From contig NC_135362.1 of NCBI RefSeq assembly GCF_051622035.1, forward strand, positions 10,481,501-10,545,500: a stretch of DNA of 64,000 nt, read 5' to 3'. Each line of letters opens with the position of its first letter. The first letter of the stretch is position 1. Below the pieces are notes generated by a model, which ran no database searches, was not told where the DNA came from, and worked only from the letters and a program-made list of their open reading frames with translations. The position numbers and the translations under genes are program-made. The stretch comes from Arctopsyche grandis (taxonomy: Eukaryota; Arthropoda; Insecta; Trichoptera; Hydropsychidae). Shown here one piece after another: positions 1 through 11,707 of this stretch.

Positions 1-80
1 TATTTAATGTTTTGCGAAATATTTCTTGAAATGAAGAAAAGTGAACTTATGCCACTTTCGAATATAACGGCTCATATGTA
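1..80 (+). repeat. GAGCCGTTATA-ended TIR element, right end only
   Basis: This is the right terminus of a roughly 240-bp interspersed family seen five times in the window (also near 21493-21755, 40945-41183, 49329-49547 and 63776-64000). Copies begin near ATGAGCCGTTATA and end near TATAACGGCTCAT, so the termini are inverted. Only the end is inside the window; the copy is cut by the window edge. The superfamily is not known to me. Confidence 0.6.
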
Positions 81-1355
81 GATTACTATTTAAAATGAGT
101 CTTTAAGCTTAGTCTTATTTCGAATTGGGCTTTAAATTAAATAAGGAAATTTAATTCGTAATGAGCCACTTTTGGATAACAACGTATTATATTGAAAAAA
201 AAATTGATATGTAAAATACACTCGATTGTAAAATTTTAATGTGTCTAAAAATATAGTTGTTCATATGGAGATTAGACAAGAACTCACATACTGAGTTTTT
301 CGTTTAGAATTTTATATTCACCTGCGATTTGTTCTGGGGGAAGCTCATCCTGAAATTAGTAAAGAAAATATTGTTTAGATTATATTTTTTGTATTTCAAT
401 GAAATTATCTTCAATATCTGAATCGTGACTTTGATTAGTTTTCAAGACAGATTAAAGATCTAACTATTATATTATAATAATACTAAAACAAATAAAGTAC
501 AATTTTTTCAACTACTCAAAACAAAAGAAAATATATCAATATGAATTAAATTTTTTGTATTAGTTTATATGATTTGAATACTATAAGTAATGAATTATAT
601 ATATTTGCTTTTTTCAGTACGAGATATAAATTTAAGCATATTTTGAATGTCCAAAGAAGAAATATTGTAGAAAATCTGTGGTCTTCGCGACCACGGCATC
701 CAAATTATAAAGAAAAAAATTGAATTAATGAAAATTCACACACTTGCACTCTTTACAAATAAATTAAAATTCACTACAATGCAATAATGATTTATTTTTT
801 AAATTAAGGGGGAATTTTTCGCGGCACTATAAATCACTGGGAAAAGACGGTAAGGCGGCGCACCATGGCGGTAGTGGTTTGTGGGGCGGCTGGGGTGACA
901 CTGGGGCTGCTGGGGCACGTGTGATGGCCGCCCGCTCAACCGCTACTTATATACCGATTGGGATTGGGAATCGACAGCAAACTGGAGGTATTTTTAGTAC
1001 AGTGGCGTGCAGTGCAACCGGCGGTAGGGACTGCCATAGGAATGCATCGAGACTGCAACGCGAACGTACTATTAGGTCCGCTTTAAGTTTTCTTGAGATA
1101 ATAATAATTTCAAGGGACTAGACACGAGTTCAAATAGCTCAATTTGATAGGAGTTTCTGTGAAGGTATAAGTTGGGTATTTTTGGCGTTTATTGTTGGTG
1201 TTGAGGAAATGATCGATAAATACTGACTGAGAAAACTATTCGCATAAATCGTATCCGGGAAACTGAAGAGAATTTCTAAGAAGAGTGCAAGTAAAACATC
1301 GACTAATCTTCACGATATGGAATTTTGAGAGATATTATATAGGTACATACATGAT
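81..1355. other. Gene-free AT-rich stretch with one GC-richer island
   Basis: No coding signal that I trust. Positions about 850-1110 are clearly GC-richer than the surroundings, and a small 80-codon frame opens there at 879. It matches no family I recognise and has no clear splice context. A CAGTGGCGTGC motif near 1001 resembles the ends of the TIR elements at 5.4 and 7.4 kb, so part of the island may be transposon debris. A promoter or a non-coding exon is also possible. Confidence 0.35.
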
Positions 1356-2073
1356 AGCCAGCAGTATGGCTCGGTGGTTGTGTTTATGTTTAGCACCGAG
1401 AGGTTACCGGGTTCGATCCCGTGCTAATCTTTGGTCAGACTTGGATATTTGTGACTCCAAGTCGATCGTTTCTTATCAGAATTTTTCAATTTATCTGATT
1501 TCATTGTTGAAACGGTTCCCCCATCAAATTGGCAAAAATTATTCTACCCACTATGGTACCATTGAATGTGATTTAGAATCTATAATCAAATTTATAGGTG
1601 ACCCGTAATGGCATCATGGAAAAATGTAAATTAAAAAAAGCTCAAGTTTTGCGCCGCGATTTTTACGTACCCTTTCGATTTTTCGTATCGGTTTATCAAC
1701 AATCAATAATAATATACCCATTACTCAAGATCGAGTATTAATGAGTTGGGTATTAATCGCAAGTAATGATTTTATATGGTAAGAGATATCTATTTAAATT
1801 TGCAATTATTGCAACTATGTCACAAATATCTGAATTTTATTTAGGTACAATATTAAAAATGTATGTACATAAAAGTCTAAATCCATAGATGTTTCTATGG
1901 ATTAATTAATGAATTAATTTATTGTTGATTTTGTTTTCTTCAGCCTCTCGAAATACAGCGATTTATGTAAAAAAAAATGCTGTAATGTTTGTAATTAATT
2001 GTCTAGGAAAGCGCATGGGGGTCTACTTGTTAGGCCTTCCTGGTATATATCTATCTAAAAATAAAATAAAATA
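1356..2073 (+). repeat. tRNA-derived SINE with an internal insertion
   Basis: The head carries a pol III A box TGGCTCGGTGG (1367-1377) and a B box GGTTCGATCCC (1410-1420). A family-specific body follows, and the 3' end has the diagnostic CCTTCCTGGTATATAT and an AAAATAAAATAAAA tail. The uninterrupted sibling at 35305-35750 runs straight through, whereas here about 257 bp (1556-1814) sit between two copies of ACTATG. That suggests a later insertion. This is the longest of the copies, 5' and 3' complete. Confidence 0.8.
1556..1814. repeat. Insertion inside the SINE
   Basis: This segment is absent from the SINE copies at 35.3, 38.6 and 57.6 kb. It is bordered by ACTATG on both sides, compatible with a 5-6 bp target duplication. 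It contains a partly self-complementary stretch around 1715-1760. The element type is unknown. Confidence 0.45.
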
Positions 2074-2093
2074 TATGTAAATATGTACATATG

Positions 2094-2250
2094 TATATGT
2101 TACAGTCCAAGTGTTCACTCCGGTTCGTTCATAAACATACTAGTTTGTCTATACATTAACTGTTGGTTTAAGTTTAAGTGTTAACTGTCAAAAGCTATCT
2201 TTAGGTGTCGCATGAAACTTTTGAGCTGTCGAAACCTTTGAGATGAAAAA
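2094..2250 (+). repeat. Dispersed repeat, copy 1 of a pair
   Basis: Resembles 5624-5750: both run through a CACT(C/T)CGGTTCGTT block, a TTAGTTTA-like block, GTCGAAAGCTA-like sequence and ATGAAACTTTT, ending near TTTGAGATG. No termini or coding potential were identified. Confidence 0.5.
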
Positions 2251-5110
2251 GCGCAACGTATGGGGGAATTTTACGGAACCCCATTACAACGTTGCTAACA
2301 TTCCTGTTTTCGCTACAATTACAAAAATATTGCAACCCTGGGAACGTATACATATTATTTGTATTATACATAGAGGAACCGAAAAACGAGTGAGAATATA
2401 AATTTATGCTTAATGAACAACATAGTAAGTTTGTCTTTTTATTCTTTTGTGTACACTATATCTGGTCAGATTGGTACGTGTATGAGCAAACTAGTATGCT
2501 CATCAACGAAATGTACACTTAGACTGTAATTTATTATATGTATATGGGAAATAGTCAGTTATAACACATGGTTTATACATCGGCAACGATTTGCAGTCAA
2601 ATAAAAGGATCGATCTTTTTCGGTGATCATGTACATAGATGAAGAAAAATTGTTGTATACTTCTTATTATTTGTACTTATTGAAGATTTGATTCAGTTCA
2701 ATTTGATAATTAATATTGAATAGACGTTTATTGATCATTAACTAACTATGTTTAATCAGTTGATATGTATAAGTAAGTTTGTATTTAAGTAATAACATTT
2801 TGATGATGAAATAACTGGAATTTTTGGGTTCGAATATATTATTGTGCATTTGATTTTATTGTGGGAAAACACAAATTTCAACAATACATAGTACTGTAAC
2901 TCTTATGCAAGTATTGCCGTTGAAGCATCGATAGTAGACGTAAACCACAGATTTAGATCGCATACGATAATAATAAACTAACACTCAAATAGTATTCAGA
3001 ATAATAGATTTCCGATCTATTATAAGTACATAAATTTTGAAAACTCGAGGTCATGTTTCGGAATGATGATTTCATTATTTACTTCTTGGCCCATACGCTT
3101 TTCCAAAGCGTTATACGCCTTTATATGTGTAAGTATGTATTTAAAGACTCATAAATATTAGCTAGCAGCAAGATCAATGAGTTTATTTGGCTGATTTCAG
3201 CGTGACGTGCGTGAATTGAAATTACTAGGAAACTGTTTGGTTTTTCCAGCATTTCCTCATGGAATTATTTGTAGCGAAACTCTACGCATCTGACTTATCA
3301 GAAGATTTTATGGGTATCGATTTTAAAATATCATAATATTTAACGGATGTCGTAAAATCGGCAATAAAATTATTTATAATATTATCCTTAGCTAATCGAA
3401 AATACATATTCGTAGGTATGTATGTAGGTGAAGCTCGTATTTTCTACTTCGAACGACTACTCAATGAAATTTGCAGTCAGAATCAGCTATGATGCTGTTC
3501 TATTGAATTGTACAACTACATAATTACATTTGGATTGTGTTACCGTAATCGTAATGTATAACATACTAAGAAGAAGTGCTGAAATATGTTTATATAAAGT
3601 AACGCATCAAAGCAAAAATGATAGGGGGTCTTTGATGTTTCATAGAAGATTTGATATGCGTTCAAATAAAACCGTGAAATTTTCAAATGAAATTTTAATG
3701 GAAAACGGAAATATAAATACACTTGGAATTGCACTGAAATATGCAAAATTTGCAATGATAAAATTGAAGTAGGTGCTCTTTCATTGGACAAGACGTGGAA
3801 AACGTCAAATTTTTCATACAAAATTTTAGAAAATTATAATAATTTTAAATAAAATAATTGCTTAAACGTATGATTGTAAAAATTATTCAATTGTTTTTTA
3901 GAACCTTTCACTATTTTTGAATATTAAAAAGGATTTTCTTTGTCAGATAAGTATTTGTGATATCCTGGTCAGCACAATGCCATTCAAGTCTTAAAATTTA
4001 ACGTAGATTATTTCAAAAGTTCATTGAGCATCTCCGAGTTAATTAAGAGTAAAGGTAGACAGTGCTTTCATCCATGATCATCCTATTTAGAATACGGTGG
4101 CTTGGTGCCCATTTCAATGACGTTGTTCGTCACGGAAAATCTTGTGATGCACGAAATTTTCAGCTGAAAAAGGACGAGGAAAGTACACATTGTCATATTT
4201 CGGGAAAGAATAAGCTTACGTACTTAAACAGGTATCCAAATATTGGCATATTTTCTCAGGTTAAATTTTCACAACAGTTTTCCACAATATTACAGGTCTA
4301 TACAATGTGTATATGTGTATGTATGTATAAGCGAACGTTCCGTAAGATCGACTGTATTTACATAAGACGAAAATATTTACATTCGACGTAAACAATCGGA
4401 CCGTGACTATACTGGAGCTGTGGAATACTCGTGGTGTTCCAGTGGAATTATAAACATTTCGACGTTGACGACCTGGACGTGGGTGCGGGAATATCGACAC
4501 TTCGTCATATACACATTGCCCATTTTTAAAAAATAATATTTATGGTTTACTTGAGAAGAATCAGCTGTATTTTCTATATTCGAATTTGGCGAGGAAAAGC
4601 GAACGATATGAATTTTCAATTTATTTTTGATGGTATAAAATGAATTTTTTATTGAGAATTGTGAGTTGTGACGTTGTATGAACAATACACACATAAATAT
4701 GTATGAATGTATACTATGTAAAAATACAGTTTTCAATTTAAAATCAGCAATTTTCTTATACTATGTACATATTTCACAGAATGCGCTTGTTTTGCTTTCG
4801 CCGGTTGTTTTGACCGGTGCTTGTTTTTTCACATCAAGGATGCTGAAGTTCTCTACAAATCTTTTGCGCATGCGCACAAGTGAGCTGTTACTCTTGCGTA
4901 TGCGCATGAGTGAGACGACTCTAACGTCGTCTCGCTCGCGTGACACTTGCTCTGGAAGCAAAATCTCCTTTTGCGTATGTATGGACTTGATTCACTTTTT
5001 TATGTATGGACTTTCACTTGATTTGTTGATTGATATTTCGTACGTTATGTCCTAAGTTATTTACTTTTATTAATTTAATGTAATTTATTACTTCCATAAT
5101 TATTATTATT
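2251..5110. other. Gene-free AT-rich stretch
   Basis: Only short overlapping frames on both strands and no splice-linked coding segment. A GC-richer patch at 4790-4970 holds the NRF1-like sites listed separately and may be the promoter-like part of a degraded DNA transposon that ends near 5423. Confidence 0.4.
4862..4912. promoter_or_regulatory. Two TGCGCATGCGCA-like palindromes
   Basis: TTGCGCATGCGCACAAGTGAG is followed about 32 bp later by TTGCGTATGCGCATGAGTGAG, so a palindrome plus its flank is duplicated. The core GCGCATGCGC is the known binding site of NRF-1-type factors. Function here is inference. Confidence 0.35.
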
Positions 5111-5114
5111 TATT

Positions 5115-5375
5115 ATGACCCTAAATATAGATAGCCAAAGTAACAATGCAAGTGGATTTATCGCCGTTGTTAATAACAATTGTTTAATTAAAAATGTACT
5201 AAAAAGGACATTTGCTTCTCTACCATATAATGAAAAAGAGATTATTGTTAAGAGCCCAAAACGCACAACAATATTGAATATAAAATCAAAAACGAAAACA
5301 TATCAAAGACATTTTAATAAATATAAATATGACAATGTTTGGAAGAATAAAATAAAATTTAAAAAAATAAACTGA
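5115..5375 (+). pseudogene. 86-codon open frame in a DNA transposon remnant
   Basis: The frame runs from ATG at 5115 to TGA at 5375 and encodes a Lys/Asn-rich, basic 86-residue peptide. I do not recognise it with confidence. Its tail has the aromatic/basic character of N-terminal fragments of TTF/ZMYM-type hAT transposases, but no zinc-finger cysteine cluster is visible. Just downstream (5395-5423) the sequence reads GTCACCGCACGCCCCTG, whose complement begins CAGGGGCGTGCGGTGAC. That closely resembles the terminus of the MITE at 7410. The frame is therefore probably a relic inside a TIR element whose left end I could not find. Confidence 0.3.
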
Positions 5376-5394
5376 TCGTGTTTTGGACAGCATC

Positions 5395-5423
5395 CTCTGG
5401 TTGAAAAGTCACCGCACGCCCCT
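5395..5423 (-). repeat. TIR-like end of a CAGTGGCGTGC-type element
   Basis: On the minus strand it reads CAGGGGCGTGCGGTGACTT, compared with CAGTGGCATGCGGTGAAAT at 7410. It is an isolated end; the partner terminus was not located. Confidence 0.4.
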
Positions 5424-5623
5424 GGTATGTATGTACATATGTACATATATAAATATGAAAGTTTGGGTGTCTGATATGCTAATTTACAGTTTCCAACTGA
5501 GAACCACCAAATTTTTCATAGTATTGTTTATAAATTTACATATGTTCTAATAGATACCGATGCATATATAATTACCTATTTTACAAATTATTTGTCTTAT
5601 TAGTATTTGTAGTATTATCTTAT

Positions 5624-5750
5624 ATGTAACAGCCCAAGTTTTCACTTCGGTTCGTTGGTTTTAGTTTAGTGCGAACAGTCGAAAGCTACATCTTCAAATA
5701 GGTTTCGTATGAAACTTTTAGTGGTCAAAACTTTTGAGATGTCAAAAATT
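5624..5750 (+). repeat. Dispersed repeat, copy 2 of a pair
   Basis: Diverged relative of 2094-2250, sharing the CGGTTCGTT and TTTCGTATGAAACTTTT-type blocks in the same order. No open frame. Confidence 0.5.
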
Positions 5751-5924
5751 CTCATAAACCGTCTTTTTTCAACTTATATGAGAATAATGATCTGATATAT
5801 TTATGTCAAATCCATTTTACTAAGATTTAAAAACTATTAATTTTACAATTTTACGAAATTGTGTTAGTTCTCTGTTTTGTATTTAATTATATTTTTAAAT
5901 CTTATTGTGTATTTGAATATTTTT

Positions 5925-6385
5925 TTTTTTTTATTTCTTACGCGCCAAAGCCACCTTACATATTTTAATAATATTATATTTTATTTCAATCGTACATTTA
6001 CACTCGCCTTTACAGATCGCTTCAAAGCGATGAGTGTACTAATACAGATATAATACAATAATACAAGCATTTTATACAATGAGAATTCATAATAAAAACA
6101 GACACAGTGACATATGTATGTATATGGAGAGATTTTTCAAATAGGCGAACCTCAAGACGCCGAATAACTTCAGGTATGCAAGAGAGATTGGAAAGGAGAC
6201 GTCAATTTACAGGAAACGTTGCAATGAAAATAATAAAAATCGGCAAACTCCAAACAAGAAACGATCAACCTGGAGTCACAAACCAAGGTCTGACCAACAG
6301 CTACTAGTGGAAATCGAACCGTGACTACTCTGCTCGAAAGCATAATATGCTAATCATAGACGCAAGAACCCACAAGCCGGCACTA
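5925..6385 (-). repeat. Diverged tRNA-derived SINE, minus strand
   Basis: The tRNA-like head lies at the high-coordinate end (about 6300-6385) and the body (6225-6300) contains CTCCAAACAAGAAACGATCA and the GGTCTGACCAACAGC block shared with the 38.6 and 57.6 kb SINEs. The low end is a poly-T tract at 5925-5937, i.e. a poly-A tail on the minus strand. The part at 5940-6100 also resembles 28770-28860, suggesting a variant with a different 3' module. Confidence 0.55.
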
Positions 6386-6459
6386 CGTACATATATTATA
6401 CATACATATGTATATATTATTTTAACTTCAGACTCTTAAAGTCGACTATCTAAAGCAAA

Positions 6460-7256
6460 TTTATCCTTTCAAGCAACGCTGGGCACTACTTTTTTCACTA
6501 TGTAATCTAGTTTTAAATTTTAAACCTCTTAATTCGGCATAATATTTCGTGCACTCTCACCTAGACCATACACGAATTTTGAAAGGGCTTGGAGCACTTT
6601 GAAAGTTTTTCGATTTTTATTCCACTATTTTTTTCAACCCCTTAAACATGTGTGCTCTTTACAAGAAAATCAAGTATAATCCTTGTATTAATGTGATGGA
6701 AATAATAAAAAAATCATTAAAATTAATAAACCGGAAGTGGGATTTTTTCCTCTTAGTGAAAAGAGAAAACTGTTACACACGATTTTTTCGCATCCCTTAG
6801 CGTATCAAGCTGAAAATTTATATTTGTGTTCTTTAAGTACTAACTTAGAGTTATTAAAGTTTTGGTCAGAATTCATATACCGGAAGTAATATTAAAACAA
6901 TATTTCAGTATTTTATTTTGATCTTTTAAATTATTTTTATTTTCTTGATATTCAATGTGTATAGTATTTATACTGGTTTTAAGTAATAAAAAAAATTCGA
7001 ACCAAATCCGACAGCCGGAAGTAGAAATTTTGTCATGTGTAAGATTCTTTACAATTGCGCTCAATTTGTATCGTGAGATTCTTTACAAATGCTCTCATAG
7101 CCGGTATGTGTGAACGTGTATGTATGTTTCATCATCAAATTTTGTTTCTTACCTTTCATATATTCTTCAAATACATAGATAAAGTGGTGGATTGGTCACA
7201 TCCGAATTTTATTTTAACTTTCATCTGTCCAAGAAATGCCGGGTATCGCTGGCTAG
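6460..7256 (+). mobile_element. Helitron-like element, 3' end visible
   Basis: The segment ends GCCGGGTATCGCTGG then CTAG, followed by T. This is the canonical Helitron 3' terminus: a GC-rich end, CTRR, and a T on the host side. The upstream body has two copies of a GATTCTTTACAA block (near 7040 and 7077) and repeated ACCGGAAGT motifs. The 5' TC end was not identified, so the left limit is a guess. There is no helicase/Rep coding sequence, so it would be non-autonomous. Confidence 0.5.
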
Positions 7257-7409
7257 TCTATACATATGTACATATAAAAATCGGGTCTACCTCACGACAC
7301 CGAAAGTGACAAGGTCGAAAAAGCAAATATCGGAAGGCAAAGATCTTAATTCGAAAGATCAAAAAAAAGGGTGCATGGTAAACGGTACTATGTATATATA
7401 TTAATATAT

Positions 7410-7579
7410 CAGTGGCATGCGGTGAAATCATCTCTCTTTTTGTCATACAGCCTTGCTTAATGTGCGCGCGCAGGATACGGAAGGAAAAGCCTGTTCTTCT
7501 TGTTCCTGTTGTATCCTGCTCGCGCAAATTAAGTGAGGATGTACGACGGGGGGAGAGAGAGTTCTATCGCACGCCACTG
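7410..7579. mobile_element. 170-bp MITE with CAGTGGC termini
   Basis: Starts CAGTGGCATGCGGTGAAAT and ends, on the opposite strand, CAGTGGCGTGCGATAGAAC. The interior is itself fold-back: TTAATGTGCGCGCGCAGGAT (about 7457-7476) pairs with ATCCTGCTCGCGCAAATTAA (7512-7531). No coding capacity. The flanks are AT simple sequence, so the target duplication cannot be read. A relative of its core is nested at 9070-9152. Confidence 0.65.
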
Positions 7580-8778
7580 ATATACATATATGTATGTATA
7601 TACTAACCGTTTTTCATATGAATGCATGATAAACGAATATTTTCGACGTTTTCACGGTCACCCATAACAATCTGATCAGTGACCGGTTCCGAGTTCAAAT
7701 CAGTCAAAATCTCTAGGTCGAATTTTCACATGATCAAAATACTCAATTCATTGCTACTACGTACAAATGAATGTATGTATGTATGTTTGTCCGCTATAAA
7801 AATTCACAGTTTGGACTTATAATCGAAGACATTTTTTAATTTAAAGCATTCAGCTATTAATTTCTATAACCCTATATTTATCTGAGCGTCTAAAGGGAGC
7901 TCGCCTATTATCCAGCTCTCATTCTGATGCGTCAAAGTCTACACCAGCTGCATTCGTTCGAGCACTGGTGAATATGCTTGGAAGATGCCAGGCGTCGCGA
8001 CGCCTATCTTGCCCGGCGGGTTACTGCTGTTTCCTGTGGCTTTTTTTATCAGTGGGTGATGGCTCACAGACAGACCGCTTTTATTGTATTGTTATTGCCG
8101 CATCTATTTCGGACGGCAAATAGCGCAGTTGTAATAATATAAATCTGTATTGGATTTACGCAGACTTGTTAAAGACCTCTGCGACAACTTTGTTGCAGTT
8201 GAAAAAGTTGTTGAAAGTAAGATATTTTGAGTCTATCAGCGACACGAATGTAAATAGAAAAGAGTAAAGAGGCTAAAATGATAGTGTTGTGAAGTTTGTA
8301 TATGCCTTGTAATCAAGCGAAATAAGTCTTCATATCATCTACATTTCTACAATTCTTCATATCGATATCCTAACATTTAGTCAATACGGCATTTTCGAAA
8401 CATTACATATCCAATCGTATATATTGTATTGTAATAATAATCTAATGCGTGCCACGTGCTGCGCGTGAATGTTCGTCATGTACGCGGCATATAATAATAA
8501 TATTTTAAATTTATTTTGTTTACGAATTATTTTTTTTGAAAATAAAAGAATTCGTATTTTTAATATATTCTTTTGTTTATGTCGGCCGGGTCAAATGGAG
8601 CCTGTCTGCACAATTATGTGCAGACAGGCCATTGTGTAGTTGTAATATAAATGTATAAATTCGAGTATAAATGTATAAATTCGGTCTAAAGAGCGCTATA
8701 AAATGATAAAGGATAGCGGATAAAGACACACATATTATTTTGCACATACAAAAAATAGCGCTAGACGTCTAATCTATA
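7580..8778. other. Gene-free stretch with two perfect palindromes
   Basis: No coding segment recognised. 7900-8120 is GC-richer and contains the perfect palindrome GGCGTCGCGACGCC (7991-8004). The hairpin at 8600-8629 is listed separately. Confidence 0.35.
8600..8629. repeat. Perfect 13-bp hairpin, 4-nt loop
   Basis: GCCTGTCTGCACA is followed by ATTA and then its exact complement. It is in no annotated transcript. It lacks a T tract and other terminator features expected in a eukaryote, so its role is unknown. Confidence 0.8.
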
Positions 8779-9393
8779 CAGTGGCGGATCAAGAAAATGG
8801 GGGGCCCCCAGGCGCATTTAAAATTTGAGGCCCCCACTTCTTCTCATGCTTCTCAGTATATGATTTTTCATTATGATTTTACAAAAGCATGTATTTTTTT
8901 ATTTATTTTCTATATGTACATAAAATACCAACAGATTTTGGAATAAAATATGTACTATTTTAAAATACTATGTAAATGTAAACAAAAATGGCATGTATGT
9001 ATATAGACGGTCTCCGTGACGAGCCCGAATGTGAAACGCCCGAAAACGCAAATATCGGAAGGCAAAGATCGATTATTAATGTGCGCGCGCAGAATACGGG
9101 AGGAAAAGCCTGTTCCTCTTGTTCCTGTTGTATCCTGCTCGTGCAAATTAAGTGAGTATGTACCGTTTACCATGCACCCTTTTTTATCTTTCGACTTAAG
9201 ATCTTTCGATTTTCGATCTTTGCCCTCCGATATTTGCGTTTTCGGGCGTTTCACATTCGGGCCCGTGAGGTAGACCCGTATATAGACTATACTAGGAGGC
9301 CTGCAGACCACAGCCTATGTGGACAGCAAAAATATCATGTACATATATTTACTATACTGGGAGACTGTAGCCCATATGGACGGATCGCCACTG
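8779..9393. mobile_element. 615-bp TIR element with nested fold-back core
   Basis: Left end CAGTGGCGGATC; right end on the opposite strand CAGTGGCGATCCGTCC. Inside, about 50 bp at 9018-9070 (with AAACGCCCGAAAACGCAAAT) is repeated inverted at 9211-9270. Between the arms lies a copy of the 7410 MITE core (9070-9152). A fragment of the same outer arm also occurs at 7278-7345. No transposase frame; the target duplication is not convincing. Confidence 0.5.
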
Positions 9394-9940
9394 ATTCTTA
9401 CTATAAAGGTCGTTAGTATAAATTCCATTTTCCTTAAAAAATAATCAATATTTAAAGAAAAAATTTCAAGATATCAAAGAAGTACAAAAAAAAATTAGTC
9501 TTAGTTTTTTCAACCCTTCCCTCTTTGGTTCAACCCTTCTTCTTTGTTCGTTATAAAACCTTTCTACTTCTATGGTACCGTTCTGAAATTTGATTTTCGG
9601 TATATTGAGCTTTCACTTTCCAAAATCTATAGCTTTTCGAACGATCAGTACCGATTGCTTGAAATCTTACAAGAATGCTTCGAAAAAAGCCTTTAATAAA
9701 TAATTAATTTTATTTTTTTACTATACATGTGCCATGACAGGTTGACCCAAAGCAACATCTATGTATGAATGTTTAAACTTATATATAAATACATAAACAC
9801 ACCTATGTATGAATGTTCAAATATATATATATATATATATATATAAATACTAAACACATTCTACAATGCGACGAATTTACGAGAAACGAGGGGATGGGGT
9901 ATTTTATTAGATCCGTTATAACAATTAAGTTAGATAAAAT
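9394..9940. other. Gene-free AT-rich stretch
   Basis: Nothing coding seen. It contains two copies of CTATGTATGAATGTT (about 9762 and 9803) and a short (AT)n at 9821-9845. Confidence 0.4.
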
Positions 9941-10103
9941 GCCAAACTCTTAACAGGAGACGGTCGATTTGGATTTGATAATCATCCAGAACTTTCCAGC
10001 AGATATATATAAATCGAAAAATTACTCAATACCGGCCAGGATTTGAACCTTCGACCTCTCTACTGATAAACAATGGCTTAACCAGTGAGCTATGCTGTGG
10101 CTT
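9941..10103 (-). repeat. SINE head fragment, minus strand
   Basis: The complement of 10040-10103 reads as a tRNA-like head (GCTCACTGGTTAAGCC region, then a B-box-like GGTTCAAATCC), followed by the family body. The 3' tail module is missing, so this is a truncated, diverged copy. Confidence 0.6.
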
Positions 10104-10208
10104 ATTTTAATAAAATACTTCAATAAATCAATTAATAAGTGTAATTTTTATCAATTAGAGAATTAAAGATGTGTATGTACATATATCATGAATTATGGTA
10201 TTTTACTG

Positions 10209-10211
<3 letters not shown>

Positions 10212-10290
<79 letters not shown>
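10212..10290. repeat. (AT)n microsatellite
   Basis: About 79 bp of uninterrupted AT dinucleotide. Confidence 0.95.
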
Positions 10291-10292
<2 letters not shown>

Positions 10293-11389
10293 TTAGGTAT
10301 AAGTTGGTAGATTAGCCACACATTGTAAAGGTAATTTGAAAATTTTCTCCGCACTTAAGTCGCAACTTTCATCAACGTCAACTCGGACACCGCATGAAAT
10401 GTGGTATTAGGAAACGAAAATACGAATACTCTTCCGAGAATCAAGACTTAAAAGATAACCCAAAAACGAATTTCCAAGAATACATTTGATATTTTTCTCA
10501 AATGCAATATAAGACGCCACCGCAATATCAACTAAAACTTTGAAGATACATTTTTAGACTATTTTAAAATACAAAAGAAACATTTGGTTTCATTTTTAAA
10601 TTCAAATATAAACGTGACTATATTAGACCAAAGAAAGAGCGGTAATTAGATTTTAATTGCTTTCGCAGTGGTAAAAGTTTTCGCAAAAGGGAGAACTTTC
10701 CCCATCAAGTATACGTATGTATGTATGTACGATGATATGAAAACTCAACTGTAGCCAAGCTTTCTCGGACGTTGATTTATGAAGACGAGTCGAGGGTTTT
10801 CCCCGTTTCGCTGATTTATTTTCGCTGGCGAATTAAGCCGCTTATAATGTTCCCTCTTGTCGTGATGCCGAATTTTGAAAAATCGGAAGATGAAATGCGA
10901 GATGCTGTTGACCCGAAACTGCGGATTTGCTGCCAAAATTCGAAGCCGTTCCAATTAGATCGAAAAGCACGGATGAAAAAAATTGTTGGCGTTTATTTAT
11001 TCCGAAGATTAAAATCAGAAAACGCTCAACTCCCACAGCAGAGAGAACACAGTATAGTGGTATTCCACTGTTGTTTTTTTTATTGCCATTATTTCCACAC
11101 GGGCCAACATTATAGTAGTTTTAAAGTTGTCGATAGAGATAGAAAATAGAACACGCTTATGTGCGTTGTAGCAAATTAAATCAAGTGACTTCAATTGCTT
11201 CAAACGAAATAAAAGAAGCGTCGTAAAATTTATTTATTTTTCACCTCAAAGATTTAAAGATTTGAGTTTGTGTATTTTACTGAAAAAAATTTATTAAAAC
11301 CAAGCAAAAAATGAACACGCCTCTGTACATGTTCTATATCTTTATGATCGCTCACAATTGTGGATTAAAATCTTAGCATTTAAAATTTA
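10291..11389. other. Gene-free stretch
   Basis: The segment 10745-11150 has slightly more even base composition and a 125-codon frame at 10772-11149 (+), overlapped by frames on the other strand. The protein has no recognisable motif and I see no splice pattern, so I do not call it a gene. Confidence 0.35.
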
Positions 11390-11435
11390 TGTCTGCTATG
11401 TTAGTACTTTCATTATAGTACTAACATAGCAGACA
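11390..11435. repeat. Perfect 19-bp hairpin, 8-nt loop
   Basis: The left arm 11390-11408 (TGTCTGCTATGTTAGTACT) is exactly complementary to 11417-11435, with loop TTCATTAT. It lies in otherwise plain AT-rich DNA. Confidence 0.85.
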
Positions 11436-11707
11436 ATTTAACACTAAAATTGTTTAAATTAAAAGAATCGCCATTATTGTCCCAGTGGTTTTCTCGTTTG
11501 ATATTGGCAAATGAAAATAAAAGAACATTTTATTAAAAAAAATTGTTTATTCTTTCAATTCAAGTTGGCTGCCTGAATTCTTGTCTTTTTCTAAATTCTC
11601 TTACATTCAACAAAAACTATACATGTGAGATGTTTATTTATAATTAATCAATAAATATTAAATCCGACTTAAAAGTTGTTCATTAATAGTTGACTTCAAT
11701 ATACAAT

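Noticed and set aside
1356..1440. Functional tRNA gene from the A and B boxes
   Set aside because: The segment does not fold into a full cloverleaf, lacks a terminator after the acceptor stem, and continues into a SINE body present at many sites.
10772..11149. 125-codon plus-strand frame
   Set aside because: Frames on both strands overlap and the residue pattern shows no domain; could not be supported as a gene.
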